Below, in pieces: positions 11,793 through 23,013 of a stretch of DNA of 64,000 bases. The notes beneath the pieces are model-generated. The model was not told the origin of the DNA. It saw only the letters and a list, made by a program, of their open reading frames with translations, and did not search any database. The DNA comes from Liolophura sinensis (taxonomy: Eukaryota; Mollusca; Polyplacophora; Chitonida; Chitonidae). Location of the stretch: NCBI RefSeq assembly GCF_032854445.1, contig NC_088300.1:16251570-16315569 (forward strand). The letters run 5' to 3'. Position 1 is the first letter of the stretch. Each line of letters starts with the position of its first letter. A program made the position numbers and the translations under genes.

Positions 11793-13309
11793 GTATGTAC
11801 AAGTTGTAACAATATGAGTGCCCTTCGTCGCCTAAAGCGTCTGTCATCCTCCCCGTGGAGATCGGTTACTGGCCAATGAGGTAGCAGACTCGAGCCCGCC
11901 CTTCGCTGATTCGGCTGCTGCTTTAAACCTGGGGTTTTGATAGCGAGTCTGCTTGGCGAATGCCGATGCATTACCCCCACGAACACTCTTTCTGACATTA
12001 CCAAGTTAGAATACTGGTAGCGAAATCAGTTGGTATTGCATATCCTTTTAGTTGTAATTACTTTTGAACATCCCGATTTTTCGGAAAATAAATCTCGTGA
12101 ATATTTACGGGAGATTATCTATTTTCATTTCATTTTTTGCACCGGTATGGTATTTCTATGTATGTTTATTTCATATTTCGACCGCTTATAAAACCTGAAC
12201 AAAATTAGTCGATCAGTTTTAGGTAAAACTTTATTTAAATATTTATATCTTTTACAATTTCCACCACAGTTAAAATTTTCCACCGCAGTTGAAATTTTCC
12301 ACCGAAGCGAAAATGGTTTCCACCTTCGATTAAGATGACTTTCGTCTCGGTGGAAATATTTCAGCTGCAGTGGAAATAATTTCTCATGAGAAATTATTTT
12401 CTGTGTCACAAAATTACGGCATTTATATATATTTTCTTTCCAAAATAAATCATTTTCTTAGCAAAGAAATATTTTCTTAACAAACCGTCTGATAATTAAC
12501 CCCTGCACGGCCTAGCTAAAACCACGGACCGGTAACAGGTAGACCTGTGTACGTGTAGAAAACACAGAACAACATTGCAAACGAAATTCCAGGGCACAAA
12601 TAAGAAATCGTTCATGGAATCTATTTACAAAAACTGCAATCAAACATAACGATCACCTGTGCATACATGGGGGCCTCCGTTGCTCATTTGCTTAGCGCGC
12701 TAGCGCAGCGTAATGACACAGGAGCCTCTCACCAGGTCGCTGTGAGTTCAAGTCCAGCTCACGCTGGCTTCCTCCCCGGCCGTAAGTGGGAAGGTCTGCC
12801 TGCCTAGGTTTAACCCCGGGCTCTACCTCCCACCGTGGTGCTGGTCGCTGTGGTAGAAGTGAAATATTCTTGAATACGGCGTAAAACACCGATCAAATAA
12901 ATAAATAAATATACATACATGTAGGTGGGCAGAACTGGAACTGCATAAAGCTACGTCCTGAACTTCATTTCCGTAATTTCTTTCTTCCTCAGTGTACCAC
13001 TGGATTAATGTTAAACTACAAATGTGGATTCTAGGACTGGTGAGAGCTAAAGAGGTAGAAACATTGACTGAAGAAAAGGCCGTGGAACTGGGGGCAAATA
13101 TACTCGGAGAATTTGTCATATTCTCTATTGTTGCTGCAATAATTTATTTCAAATATCGAAGGCCTTCCATTCAAAGACGACTCATAGAAGAAGAAAGACG
13201 GAGGGAGGTGTCAGCACTGCAGGAATCTATATCTGAGTTACATCTTGCTATAGAAGTTCAATCATCCGAGATACGACAGTTACAAAGGACAGTATGGGAC
13301 TTAAGATGA
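11657..13309 (+). CDS. OPA3: OPA3-like protein, copy 1 (two exons)
   Basis: Exons 11657-11792 and 12993-13309 give 150 residues and TGA. Human OPA3 is a small mitochondrial and peroxisomal membrane-associated protein; its loss alters mitochondrial shape and causes optic atrophy. The family signature is visible: FPLIKLGSL at the start, [12 protein letters not shown] at the end of exon 1, then VYHW, ELGANILGEFVIF (conserved glycine-rich membrane segment) and a charged coiled-coil-like C-terminus. The ATG context (AAAATGG) is good. Exon 1 ends CAGG|GTATGT in phase 1; acceptor TTCCTCAG. An ATTAAA lies 10 bases after the stop, so the 3'UTR may be very short. A SINE sits in the intron. Both exons are intact, so it is probably functional. 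Confidence 0.93.
12230..12375. repeat. Short motif array TTTCCACC / GGTGGAAA
   Basis: In the intron of OPA3 copy 1, TTTCCACCGCAGTTGAAA-like words occur four times and then recur in inverse form (GGTGGAAATATTTCAGCTGC). The arrangement allows hairpins; function unknown. Confidence 0.5.
12669..12910 (+). mobile_element. SINE family 1 in the OPA3 copy 1 intron
   Basis: Near full length: GGGCCTCCGTTGCTC and GCTTAGCGCGCTAGCGCAGC head, GTGAGTTCAAGTCC B box, GAAATATTCTTGAATACGGC and GTAAAACACCGATC tail, ending in (AAAT)n. It explains several open frames on the opposite strand. Confidence 0.9.
12993..13309 (+). CDS. OPA3: OPA3 copy 1, exon 2
   Basis: Starts after TTCTTCCTCAG; the split codon reads GTG (Val) before YHW. 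It carries the hydrophobic segment around [15 protein letters not shown] and a Glu/Arg/Gln-rich helix to the stop at 13307-13309. Confidence 0.92.
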
Positions 13310-13324
13310 TCTGTATAAATTAAA

Positions 13325-16029
13325 GTTTTTATTAACTATCGTGAGATGGACGTCTTTTCAGTCAATTTCAGTGTTTTTATCTTTCCATTCATATATTTAT
13401 TTATATGGCGTCCTTCGCCTGTCGTCCACCATGGTTTTGCATAGCAACGTTATAACTATCTCGTGAGCTAATGGACCAGTTTTCACCAAAATTGTCGTAA
13501 AACTTCTCGAAAAGAGCTTTTAGCGTATACCACATTTTGGGGTTTCTTTGTTTGTTCGATCATAGCAGGCATATAATACTTCACGAACGATATCCCCAGA
13601 ACGGTTGAGCCGAATATATAATGAAATTAAACGTCTGAAGCTTAATGTCACGGACCTTAAGGGCTAACCAAATTCTTACATAACCTTACGAGGCTATACG
13701 AACTAGTTGGTTGAATACAAACGAAGTTTGGGGTGTGTGAATTGATAGTTCCTATAGCTAAAGTATGGAACCGAATATTCAGTATTGAAGATATACTTTA
13801 TTCGGAAACCAATTACATGCTGTATAAATCTGCCTTGGATTCTATTGTAATCTGTTTAAATGTATATGGGTGTTCGTTGCATATTGGAGTTTACTGTCAG
13901 ATTATATATTTGTACTCACATATATATATATTGCATGGTCAGATTTAGCCTATAGCTGGATGCGTCCTTGTCCCTGGTAAACCTCTAGCCAGTGCCGGAT
14001 TCGAACACTCGACCTCATTAATTAGTGATTGATTGATTCATTGTTGCTTAACGCCATACTCAAAAACTTTTCATTCATACGATAGCGGTCAGAGGCAAAC
14101 CATTGACATATGGAAAGTTACTATACTTTCCCGCGTGTGACGACCAGACTTGCACTCCATATTGGTGGGAGGAAAGTGGTCTTAATCCAAGCGTTCCCCG
14201 CTTAATGTCACTCTAATTTTGTTTTCACTCTAATACCTTATACATCCTGTTCACCGCGACCTGGTCTGCAGATTTATATATGTAGATTTTAGTGCCTTAG
14301 TCTGGCTGATTCGTTAATGTGTCCTGCTCGTCTCAGTCCATCTACCCATGACCAATCAGATGGTGGCTAATTCCTCCACGGCTTTAGGTCGGGAGGTTGT
14401 TCGACCAATCAAATGCTGGTTAATTCTCATGCGGCGTTAGATGGGGAGTTTGGTGGAACAATCAGATACTGACATTCTCAGTATTTTCAGTGGACTAATC
14501 AGATGTTGGCTAAGTCTGAAACGCGTTTAGATCGGGAGGTTGTTGAAACAATCATATGCTGGCTAATTGTGATGCGGCTTTAGATCGAGAGGTTGTTTGA
14601 TCAATCATATACTGATTAATTGTGATGTGGCTATAGATCGGGAGGTTTTTTAACCTTTACTGGCGAAATAAAAATGGTGTATGGGTTTTTGTCGATTTCT
14701 TTCACCCAGTAACATAATCTGAAACCATGGCGTAGACCTCATTTGTAGACCTCTCTAATGAACTAATATATGAACATATATAGGCCAACCGTACCTTTTC
14801 AATAATTACAGACATTTACTAAATGAGACACACTGAAAGCAAGCCAGTAGATCGTAGAAGTCTCCCGCGAAGCACTCACAGTGAGTGATATCGGCATGCC
14901 AGCTAGCTGGCTCAGCTGAGGTATAGGAAGGTCTTCCCTGGCCTATGAAGCCAACCTTTCCTATCAGCTTGTACACGGCAATTGACGATGCCCTCCCAAG
15001 GCATTATGGTATATTTCCTTAAAATGCGTCTGTAATTATTGAGAAGGTATGGTATATAAACTATGAGTGATTGTGGTCAAAATCGTAATTCCCATATTAT
15101 TTGTGGACTAGAAGTACACACATTGTGTAGGCCTATAATTTGATGTGAACATGACTTGTGTTTTAGTGATACACAAATTTTGCACCCCTAATACAGATGT
15201 CATTGTTCATGTGTAAATTAATACATACACTCGTTTTTAGGGAGAAGAGCGCCACTGACAGGTCTGACAAATACCATTGTGTTTGTTTGATGCTTTATGA
15301 CCTACACTTACCCAGGAATATTTCATGAAAATAAAGCTCTTTTGCTGAAAAAAACTTCCCCCAAGCAAAGTGGGTGTGGCATTACACTTTTGCAATCAAG
15401 AATATTGAACCGAGAATTTCTTCGTAGCATTTTATTATCATTTGTTCTGCATGATATACACACTGGCTGTTGTGCAAAGTTATTATTAAATTTGGTATGG
15501 AAATAAAATAAGGTTTCCTGATTTTTTGTTTTCGTTGACAGGCTGTAAATGCAGGACGGCATTCACCTGGGTTTAATGACGCACGGAGAGGACATTTTGT
15601 TCAGTTATTGACAGAGGAACCATGCGTGACGCGTGTAGCCAGCAGGCCAAAGTGCCATTCCGGTCCCGGAAAACTTAGTTTGCCTTCAACACTTTCTGGT
15701 TGTGGTTGGCGCCAGTAGAGCACCAGAGAGTGCTGACAACCCACTGTATCTATGAAAACTGTAGTTTGTCTGTCATATTATTCATGAGGATTTTTTCTTT
15801 TTACTCACGGTTTGGTGATTTTATCAACTGTTTGTCCTATCATAATTCCCCCAGCCGTACGAGGGAGTGCTTTTGACAGAACAACCTGGGTGTGGACTAC
15901 ATATTCTGACGAAATCCTTTATGATGAAATCTGCAGCATCGATTGCCCCAATATGAGTTCTCTCCCCTGTATGTATGACTCTTCAAGTGTCTTCATGACC
16001 GGCGAAAACCGAAAGAAGAGAGACAAACC
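13325..16029. other. Spacer between the two OPA3 copies
   Basis: No exon recognised. It holds a SINE-like fragment near 14025-14215 (TTAACGCCATACTCAAAAAC), a 53-bp minisatellite, and unique DNA that must contain the promoter of copy 2. No TATA box was convincing. Confidence 0.5.
14347..14652. repeat. Minisatellite, ~53-58-bp unit
   Basis: About six diverged copies of AATCAGATGCTGGCTAATTC followed by GGCTTTAGATCGGGAGGTTG. Confidence 0.85.
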
Positions 16030-16165
16030 ATGGTAGCTTTTCCGTTGATAAAGTTGGGAACGTTGGCGATAAAACAAATAAGCAAACCTTTGGCCAAATT
16101 CATTCGAAATCGTGCTACGTCATCTCGTTTCTTTAGAACCTACATTTGTATGCCACCAGCCCAGA
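16030..16165 (+). CDS. OPA3: OPA3 copy 2, exon 1
   Basis: Encodes [20 protein letters not shown] and continues to [12 protein letters not shown]. Donor CAGA|GTACGT, phase 1. Frame and length match copy 1 exactly. Confidence 0.93.
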
Positions 16166-16765
16166 GTACGTATAGTCACTATGTTGTTGTTGTTTCCACA
16201 TTATTTCAAGACTTAAGGAAGTCGATAACTACACAGATTCCTCTCACACACCAAGCTGCTAGGGGTTAACGATGTTGCATTTAATGATATCTGTTTGTTT
16301 TGTAATTTGTCAACCAGTATAATGTGAAGAAGCTAATATGCAGGGACATTTCATTACAGACTTACCGGTACCATACATTACTAGAGAAGGTCATAAATAC
16401 AGATGCATTGTTTTTCTTCCTCAGTGTATCACTGGGTAGACGTGAACATTCGGATGAGGATGCTGGGACTGTCACGAGCTACAGAGGTACAAAGGCTGAA
16501 TGAAGAAATGGCAGTGGAACTGGGAGCAGAGATGCTTGGAGAATTCGTCATATTTTCTATAGCTGCATCAACAATTTATTTCGAATATCAAAGGTCTGCC
16601 GTTAAAGAGAAATTGAAAGAAGAACAAAAACAGAGAGAGGTCTTAGAGCTGCAGCAGGCAGTAACCGAATTAGGGATTGTTACAGAAGTACAGGCAGCAG
16701 AGATAAGAGGGTTGCAAAGGACATTGTGGGACTTAGACGAAAGGACAAAGAAACTGAAAAGATAA
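16030..16765 (+). CDS. OPA3: OPA3-like protein, copy 2 (two exons)
   Basis: Exons 16030-16165 and 16425-16765 give 158 residues and TAA. Same gene structure as copy 1: exon 1 has identical length (136 nt) and phase, ending [12 protein letters not shown]. Exon 2 starts MYHW, then [13 protein letters not shown] and a longer charged tail (DERTKKLKR). The intron is 259 bases against 1200 in copy 1. By eye the copies are clearly similar but differ at many exon 2 positions, so the duplication is not very recent. This copy looks closer to vertebrate OPA3 around exon 1 (KQISKPLA) and ELGAE. Confidence 0.94.
16425..16765 (+). CDS. OPA3: OPA3 copy 2, exon 2
   Basis: Acceptor TTCTTCCTCAG is the same string as in copy 1. 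It encodes [19 protein letters not shown], a hydrophobic stretch, and a coiled-coil-like C-terminal helix. Confidence 0.93.
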
Positions 16766-17696
16766 CCTGTAATGTAGTTTTTAAATATTAATTGGCAGAG
16801 AATGGTGTTCCCCCGAATGTTTTTAGATGAGTTTTATTTGCTGTCCTAAAAATACATCAATGCCCTGGAGTGGATTGTAAGTGTGCATCTAAGGCCACCA
16901 TGATCTGAATTCATTATGTTATTTGATGACTGACGTGATTGTGCTTCCTCTGAAAACAGTTGAATTATGTCAGTATCTGGGTTAAAGTCCTATCCTCTGG
17001 CTGAGGTATCTGAATATGTACGGCACTGGCTTATTATCATCATGAATTGTGAGTGTTTGAGAGCATGGATATATATGTGTGTATGCCATAATGATATTTG
17101 GTAAAGACTGCAATGTATTAGGACCATTCAGTAAGGTATGCAGTGGTATGTAATGTCTACACTGTCATTATGAAAGTAAATGACCAGAATTGGTATAATG
17201 TCTTGAAGTATTACACTTACCTTTATTAGTTCAAGTTACTATAAGCTTAGGGGAACTGAAGAGAATGTCGGGGTGTAACCATTTGGGACAGACTGAAAGA
17301 TAAATTTCTGTGTGTTAAACACATGTCAAGTAAAATTAAAGAGGATTTTAGGGTAAAAGTATATAAATATGAAGATGAAATAATTTCTGTGACACAAGCC
17401 CTTGTGCAATAATTTCTAATCTTTTAATCTTTCAGATAATTTTTTCAGATTATAGAGAGAAATGTCTGAGAGGGAAGGAGTCTAGGCAGTACATTTGTAT
17501 CCCAGTTATAACTTTGATCACTTACCTCTTCTGGGGAGACCTTGTATGTGACATGTCTGATTTTTTTCTGTTGGATATCAGTTAGGGACAATCAGCTAAT
17601 TGGGTTACAAAACCAGTTGCATTTATTGTAAATATGTGTTGACTAATGCAAGAAAGTTTCAGATGGGATTTGGGGGTGCAATCAGGAGTACTTCAT

Positions 17697-17766
17697 TTAT
17701 TTATTTCACTCTTGTTTTACGCTGTAATCAAGACAATTTCACTTATATATGATGGAGGCCATCATT

Positions 17767-17798
<32 letters not shown>

Positions 17799-17885
17799 GG
17801 GGAACAGGGCAGACCCCAGTGGAAACCCATGACCATCCGCAGGTTGTTGGCAGACCTTTCCACATACAGCCATCTTCAAGCATAG
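17697..17885 (-). mobile_element. SINE family 1 fragment with G-run expansion
   Basis: TTTTACGCTGTAATCAAGAC and CCCATGACCATCCGCAGG flank a (GT)n-(G)n stretch at about 17766-17798 that has expanded where the family normally has GGTGGGAGGAAA. Confidence 0.75.
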
Positions 17886-18474
17886 TGTAAGGTCTGCTTG
17901 TTAGTGGGTCACGGTTACCGGCCTTGATGTCTAAGTGTCTTTTATTGTTTTAAAGTATTGTACTCTTAATTTGAATCAAAAGATATCCCATAATAAAATT
18001 TGTGTACAGGTTGTCTGATTCATTAGAGATAACCAATTGCATGATGGTATTAGTACCAGACAGTGAAATCTCCAGCTTCACCTGTTAATGGCAAAGAGCA
18101 CACTAGCATAAAGTACATGTCAGATGAAAGACTATTAAGTATTTGCCAGGGAAAATAGTTTGATTTATTTTTTTAGAATAATTTTCGACCTAGTAAAATG
18201 CATTGAAAACTTTGGATTCTTCTGTGGCCTGTTCTGACCAGATTGAGACCAATCATATCACTTCAGCTTTTCACCACTGGACACACATAGATTGCTATAT
18301 TGCATCATTCAAAATGCATCTTCATTTAGCGCTATGAATGCATTCAACAAATGGATGTTGAAATAAACTATTTCACGCCAAAAATATTGCTATGATGTCA
18401 CTGACACCTGGGACCCACACCCATCCACAGGTTGCTGACAGACCTTCACACATACAGTATATGTACATTTACAT

Positions 18475-18812
18475 TTAATTCAAGAGGGGTTTGACGCCGT
18501 AGTTAATAACTTTTCAGTCATATGACGACGAAGAAATCCTTAGAGTGCGTGTAATGTGCCTCCTTGTTGCAGGATGGATTTCCACCGCTACTTTATCTCG
18601 TGCTGCTTCACTGAGACGCCTTACCGACGGCAAGTAAGTTGCCCCGCCCGAGCCATTATACTGATACGGGTTAACCAGTCGTTGCACTTTCTCCTTCATG
18701 CTGAACGGCAAGCGTTCAAAGACTTAGGTGTGACTAGACCCAGGACTAACCCTGGATCTACCGCTCCCGAAGCGGACGCTCCACTGACTGTGCTATCGGG
18801 GCCGGTGAGACT
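18475..18812 (-). mobile_element. tRNA-derived SINE, family 2, copy in inverse orientation
   Basis: ATGACGACGAAGAAATCCTT, CCTCCTTGTTGCAGGATGGA, CTGCTTCACTGAGACGCC, then a tRNA-like end whose complement begins ACCGGCCCCGATAGCACAGT (A-box-like). The same family occurs at 18908 and 63395. Confidence 0.75.
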
Positions 18813-18907
18813 TTGATAGATTACAACCATATTTACATATTTATATTTTTGTTTCACTGGGATATAGCACTGTTTCACCTATAGCTGTATTTCACAACAG
18901 CCATTCA

Positions 18908-19075
18908 AGACCGGCCCCGATAGTACAGTGTGCAGAGCGTCCGCTTCGGGAGGCGGTAAATCCAGGATCTGTCCTAGGTCGGTAAGTTGTCTCAGTGAAA
19001 TCTCAGTGAGCAGCGCTAGATAAGAGAGAAGGTGGGAATCTGTCCTACAACAAGGTGGCACATAAAGATGTATAG
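18908..19075 (+). mobile_element. SINE family 2, partial copy in direct orientation
   Basis: Starts ACCGGCCCCGATAGTACAGT, then AGAGCGTCCGCTTCGGGAGG; it contains GTCTCAGTGAAATCTCAGTG. Together with 18475-18812 it forms an inverted pair about 95 bases apart. Confidence 0.7.
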
Positions 19076-19079
19076 TTAA

Positions 19080-22000
19080 AGGATCCACATAATTACTTTC
19101 TCACATATTTATCACACTATATTTTCTTGATATCTGTAGGTTATAAGTTAATCCTTAAGTCACAGGATAATCTCAAGGGCACAACATAATCCGTAGGTCC
19201 CAGGATAATCCGGAATTCACAGCATTATCCAGAAAATCCAAGAAAATCCTTCAATCCGTAGATGACAGGATAAACCGGTGACTTGATGGGGTTTTGGGCT
19301 CGAACTATGATGACAGCGAGCAACATTTTCAAAATCACGTATGTGAATGGATTTTAGACATCTTTAAATACCCGTAGCTCTCGATAACGCAAGGCCCCTT
19401 TTACTCGCGCGCTTTAAGTGTTGTAAGGTGCCAAGTACAAAATACCTTGCAGATATTTGTGTTAATTTCAATCTTCAATATTAATTTCTTATATGCAACG
19501 GTGTAGGTATGAAGATCTTTTCTACAGGAATAAGGTACTTGGGAACAAAAGACTGTGACTGGCTAAAAACGCTACCCAGAACCAGTTTGTGGTCTAAAAA
19601 CCCCCTTGGTTCATTCCCGGTCATCTAAGATGATCCATCTGCACCCCTGTCTTATCCTCATATAGCTTTCTCAATGTTTTGTTCTTTTTTTTTCTTCATA
19701 TTTTAACATCCGTACATTTGCTGACCGTAATTCAGCTCTTGATGTGAAAAGTCATGTACAACGTAAAGGTTTTTCTTTTTCTAATAATAATTAAGACGGC
19801 CTCTTTAAGCGTAGTTTCGCTCTTCTACGCGGCAAGTGCATGTCATTCTGATGGCCCTTTTCAAGTGCATAGTGTCGATGTTATCAGAAAGGCGAGATAA
19901 GCTGTTATCAGAGCTTCAGTCCAAGCGTCGCCTTGGGCAAATGTGAACACATATTTGTTGGGTAAAGTATAGAGCATGACAGGCTTACATGTAAATTATA
20001 TCTACACACATTCCTTCACGCCTGCTGTTTTTTGATGGTCTAGTATACCATGGAGGTATACATGGATGTAATTATGGAATTGATGATATTGAACGAATGC
20101 AGATAAAAATGACTGTTTACGTGATCTGGGTGATGGATCAAACGGTTGAATAATAGCTGTAATACGAGGGCGGGTCAGGGCCGAGTGTTAGAGGTGTTTT
20201 TATCCTAATCGCTTGGACGCAGGAGGTGCGGGTTTTAAACCCTGCCCGAATTGGGTTACAATAACCTCTCGATGAGGCTGGTTGTATAGCCTTTCACGCA
20301 GTCCAACATTCGTTAAGATCATGCGTATCCTCCACCAATGTAGTGTGCAGATCTGTATATCAAACGTAGGGAAGTTAGTCAGTAGCTTGTCAAAGGTCGA
20401 TGGTTTTCCCCGGGCACTCCAGTTTTCTCAACCCATAAAACTGATCGTCATCGTAATATGAACAGTTCTGGAGTGTAGTGTTAAATAACCATCAAATAAA
20501 AGATAAAGTTGAATCCAATATACACTAATAGGCTACATATATAGGCCTATTACAGTTCCGTCGTGTAGGACGTAGAATACCGGTACCACTGTTCAATTTT
20601 CTCAGGGGTAAAATGTTACTTGGTATGCAGTGGATATACGCGCATGAGCGAAGGTGTGGATGTTCATTTCCGATATTGTACATGCATGGGGTCAGTATAA
20701 CCACTCCTATCATTAATATCTAGGTTATAGCTAGCTGCTGTTCCAAGCTGTATATAGAGAGGAAGACACCGAATTCGTGCTACACATACTAAGGAGACTA
20801 AATGTAAATTCTTTGTGACAAAAAAAAAAAAAAGAAATAAAAAAAGAAATTGTCCAGATAGTGAAGTACGTGGGTAATTTACACAATACACAATTTCTGT
20901 AATTATATTCCGAATAATATGACAACGGATTAAATTTACATGTAATGCATCCACTGAAGACAATCAACGAAACCTTCTGACTTCAAAATTCTGGCGTCAC
21001 GCAGTTTTTGCGCTGACAATTTATTTTCTGTGAAAGTTCCTTAATAAGGATGTGAGACTATATACAGAAGTTGCAAATCTGGTTCTGTTTGCTGTAGGCT
21101 GTTTTAAAGTTCAAAGGCTTCTTTCACAAAATGTAGGCTACCATTAACTGAACGTACCAGTGATGGACACAAGGGCTGCAGGCGTACAGGTATAACGTTG
21201 TCTGGATTTGTAGCACGTATATATATACATATGCAATGCTACGAGCGGTTTGTTAAAACAGAGACGACAGTTGGAAAAGGGAAATTCCCGCCCATATGAA
21301 ATCTTTATAACAACTTAACCCATCTCATGAGAAGACATTGTTTGACCTGAACATGCAATTATTACATTGTAATTTAAAAAGTCATAAAAGCGAGGACTCT
21401 AGCAGAATGAGCAGACGAGGTTAGACAAAGTTCAGTTAAAGTTACAGCCATCCGTTACAGTCGATTGCGTGCAAACCAGTTACCTGTGACAGCCAATTGG
21501 CATTCCGTACGTACAAGTATCTGCGGAAATCCCTGTTCAAGTAAACAGTATGATAGCGAAAAAAAGCACGATTGACTTAAAGCTGAAAAACGATAAGATA
21601 AATTCCAGTTGATAGAAAGACTTCAGTTACCCATCGAATTAAAATATCAGAAGGCTTATATATTAGAGCCTTTGCTATATAGAATATATGCATTTTGTTT
21701 ATTTTTTCAGGATTATAACTACAAGTCGATAAATTATTGACACTTTTTATTCAATAGATGTTGGTACTCTTATTACACTCTTGAGAGTGGTGTTCTTTTC
21801 ATCATCTCTTTAAGAGACATAGGAATTCTGTCTTATATACAGTAAAGAAAATAACACCAATGACCTTGAAATTTGATCAAAATTCGCCCCCAGCAGGCCA
21901 TGGTACCATGCAACACGAAAACTCGATTTCTTGAATTGCATAAAGAAATCAATCAACTGTCTTGGTCATCTAGAGAGCGGGATCTGCTTTCAGTTTCGTA

Positions 22001-22825
22001 TTGCCTGTGGATATCATGGTACATGCCTTGTTAATTTTTTTTAAATCGGAAACATTGGCTGAATTTTTTCATTGGTGAATTTCTGAACATTCTACACAGC
22101 AGCTGGCATGTAGTGAGTCAGTATAGCAAAGCATTCGTGTAGGCCCGCTTGCGTTGACAAGATATCTTTGTCACGATTTCTTCTGTCTGCATGAGTTAGA
22201 AATTTTTAATCGCATTAACATCGATAAATGATGATGACAGTATGCATGGGCCAAAAACTGTGTTGGTGAATATCGGTTATTGCATATTCTTGCTTTGTCG
22301 TGTTACACTAAGCTTATAGATCGTCAGAGTGTCTATAGTCTATGGTGTTGTCCATATGTAGGAACTACTGTCATTTTAGTTTGGGTGACCTTCGGTCAAA
22401 ATCACTTGCTGGACCACAGTCAGTTCTTCACATACAAATGCACGTCACAGAATCGTTATAGTCCTCAATTGTTACTTTATGCACACACACATTCTTTTAG
22501 GATTGTCTCCTTGTTACACACTTTGACCTACCTATAGGCCTAATATTTACAATTATTTACAGTCGCCTGGTTATGAACCGTTACTTAAGCTCCAGATGTT
22601 AAGACATCTGACAGTTTAAACACTGGGTTGAATCTTCTTTCAACCAGACAGGTTTGCCACCGGTTTTACATTTTAACTTGCAAAACAAAAAGCAGCAGTC
22701 ATTGACATCTAGTCACTATTTACTGTAGTATATGTGCGTAGCAAGAACGTTTTCTTCCAGCATTAAGTGCACCGGAGTATGGTCAGAGATTGTAGCCACA
22801 TTTACAGGTTGTGCCCAGAGAGAGC
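19080..22825. other. 3' flank of gene A; no gene seen
   Basis: Holds one old SINE-like unit (about 20160-20505, head GGTGCGGGTTTTAAACCCTG, tail ATAACCATCAAATAAAAG) and a poly-A run near 20820. The 3'UTR of gene A should occupy part of 22.0-22.8 kb, but no clear AATAAA on the - strand was found near the stop. Confidence 0.45.
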
Positions 22826-23013
22826 TCAGAACACCAGACGGCAGGTCATAAGGCAGCCCCAGTAGGTGGTGAAGTTATTGATTGTTCCCCCACAGCCTCT
22901 ATAGATGAACCGAGTACAACGACGTCGTCGCGAATCAAAGTAGTAACGTTGTACCCGCTTGTTGCAATTCTGACTTCCGGAATGTTTGGGTTTAAGGCAT
23001 CGATGGTTTCCCC
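22826..23013 (-). CDS. Gene A exon 18: C-terminal Kunitz domain and stop
   Basis: Residues 534-595. Cysteine spacing is C-x10-C-x15-C-x7-C-x12-C-x3-C; all but the first loop match the Kunitz/BPTI standard (usually x8). YYF after the second cysteine and YRGCGG are family signatures. The P1 position directly after Cys2 is Asn, followed by Lys and Arg, so a classical Lys/Arg P1 is absent. The protein ends only four residues after the last cysteine. Acceptor TTTCAG; TGA at 22828-22826. Confidence 0.93.

Noticed and set aside
12692-13119. Open frames on the - strand at 12.7-13.1 kb
   Set aside because: They are the complement of a SINE and of OPA3 exon 2.
11657-13309. OPA3 copy 1 as a pseudogene
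   Set aside because: Intact frame, good start context, canonical splice sites and all conserved motifs are present.
22826-23013. Stand-alone Kunitz venom-type peptide
   Set aside because: The exon starts in phase 1 without its own signal peptide and joins the upstream modules; it is the last domain of gene A.
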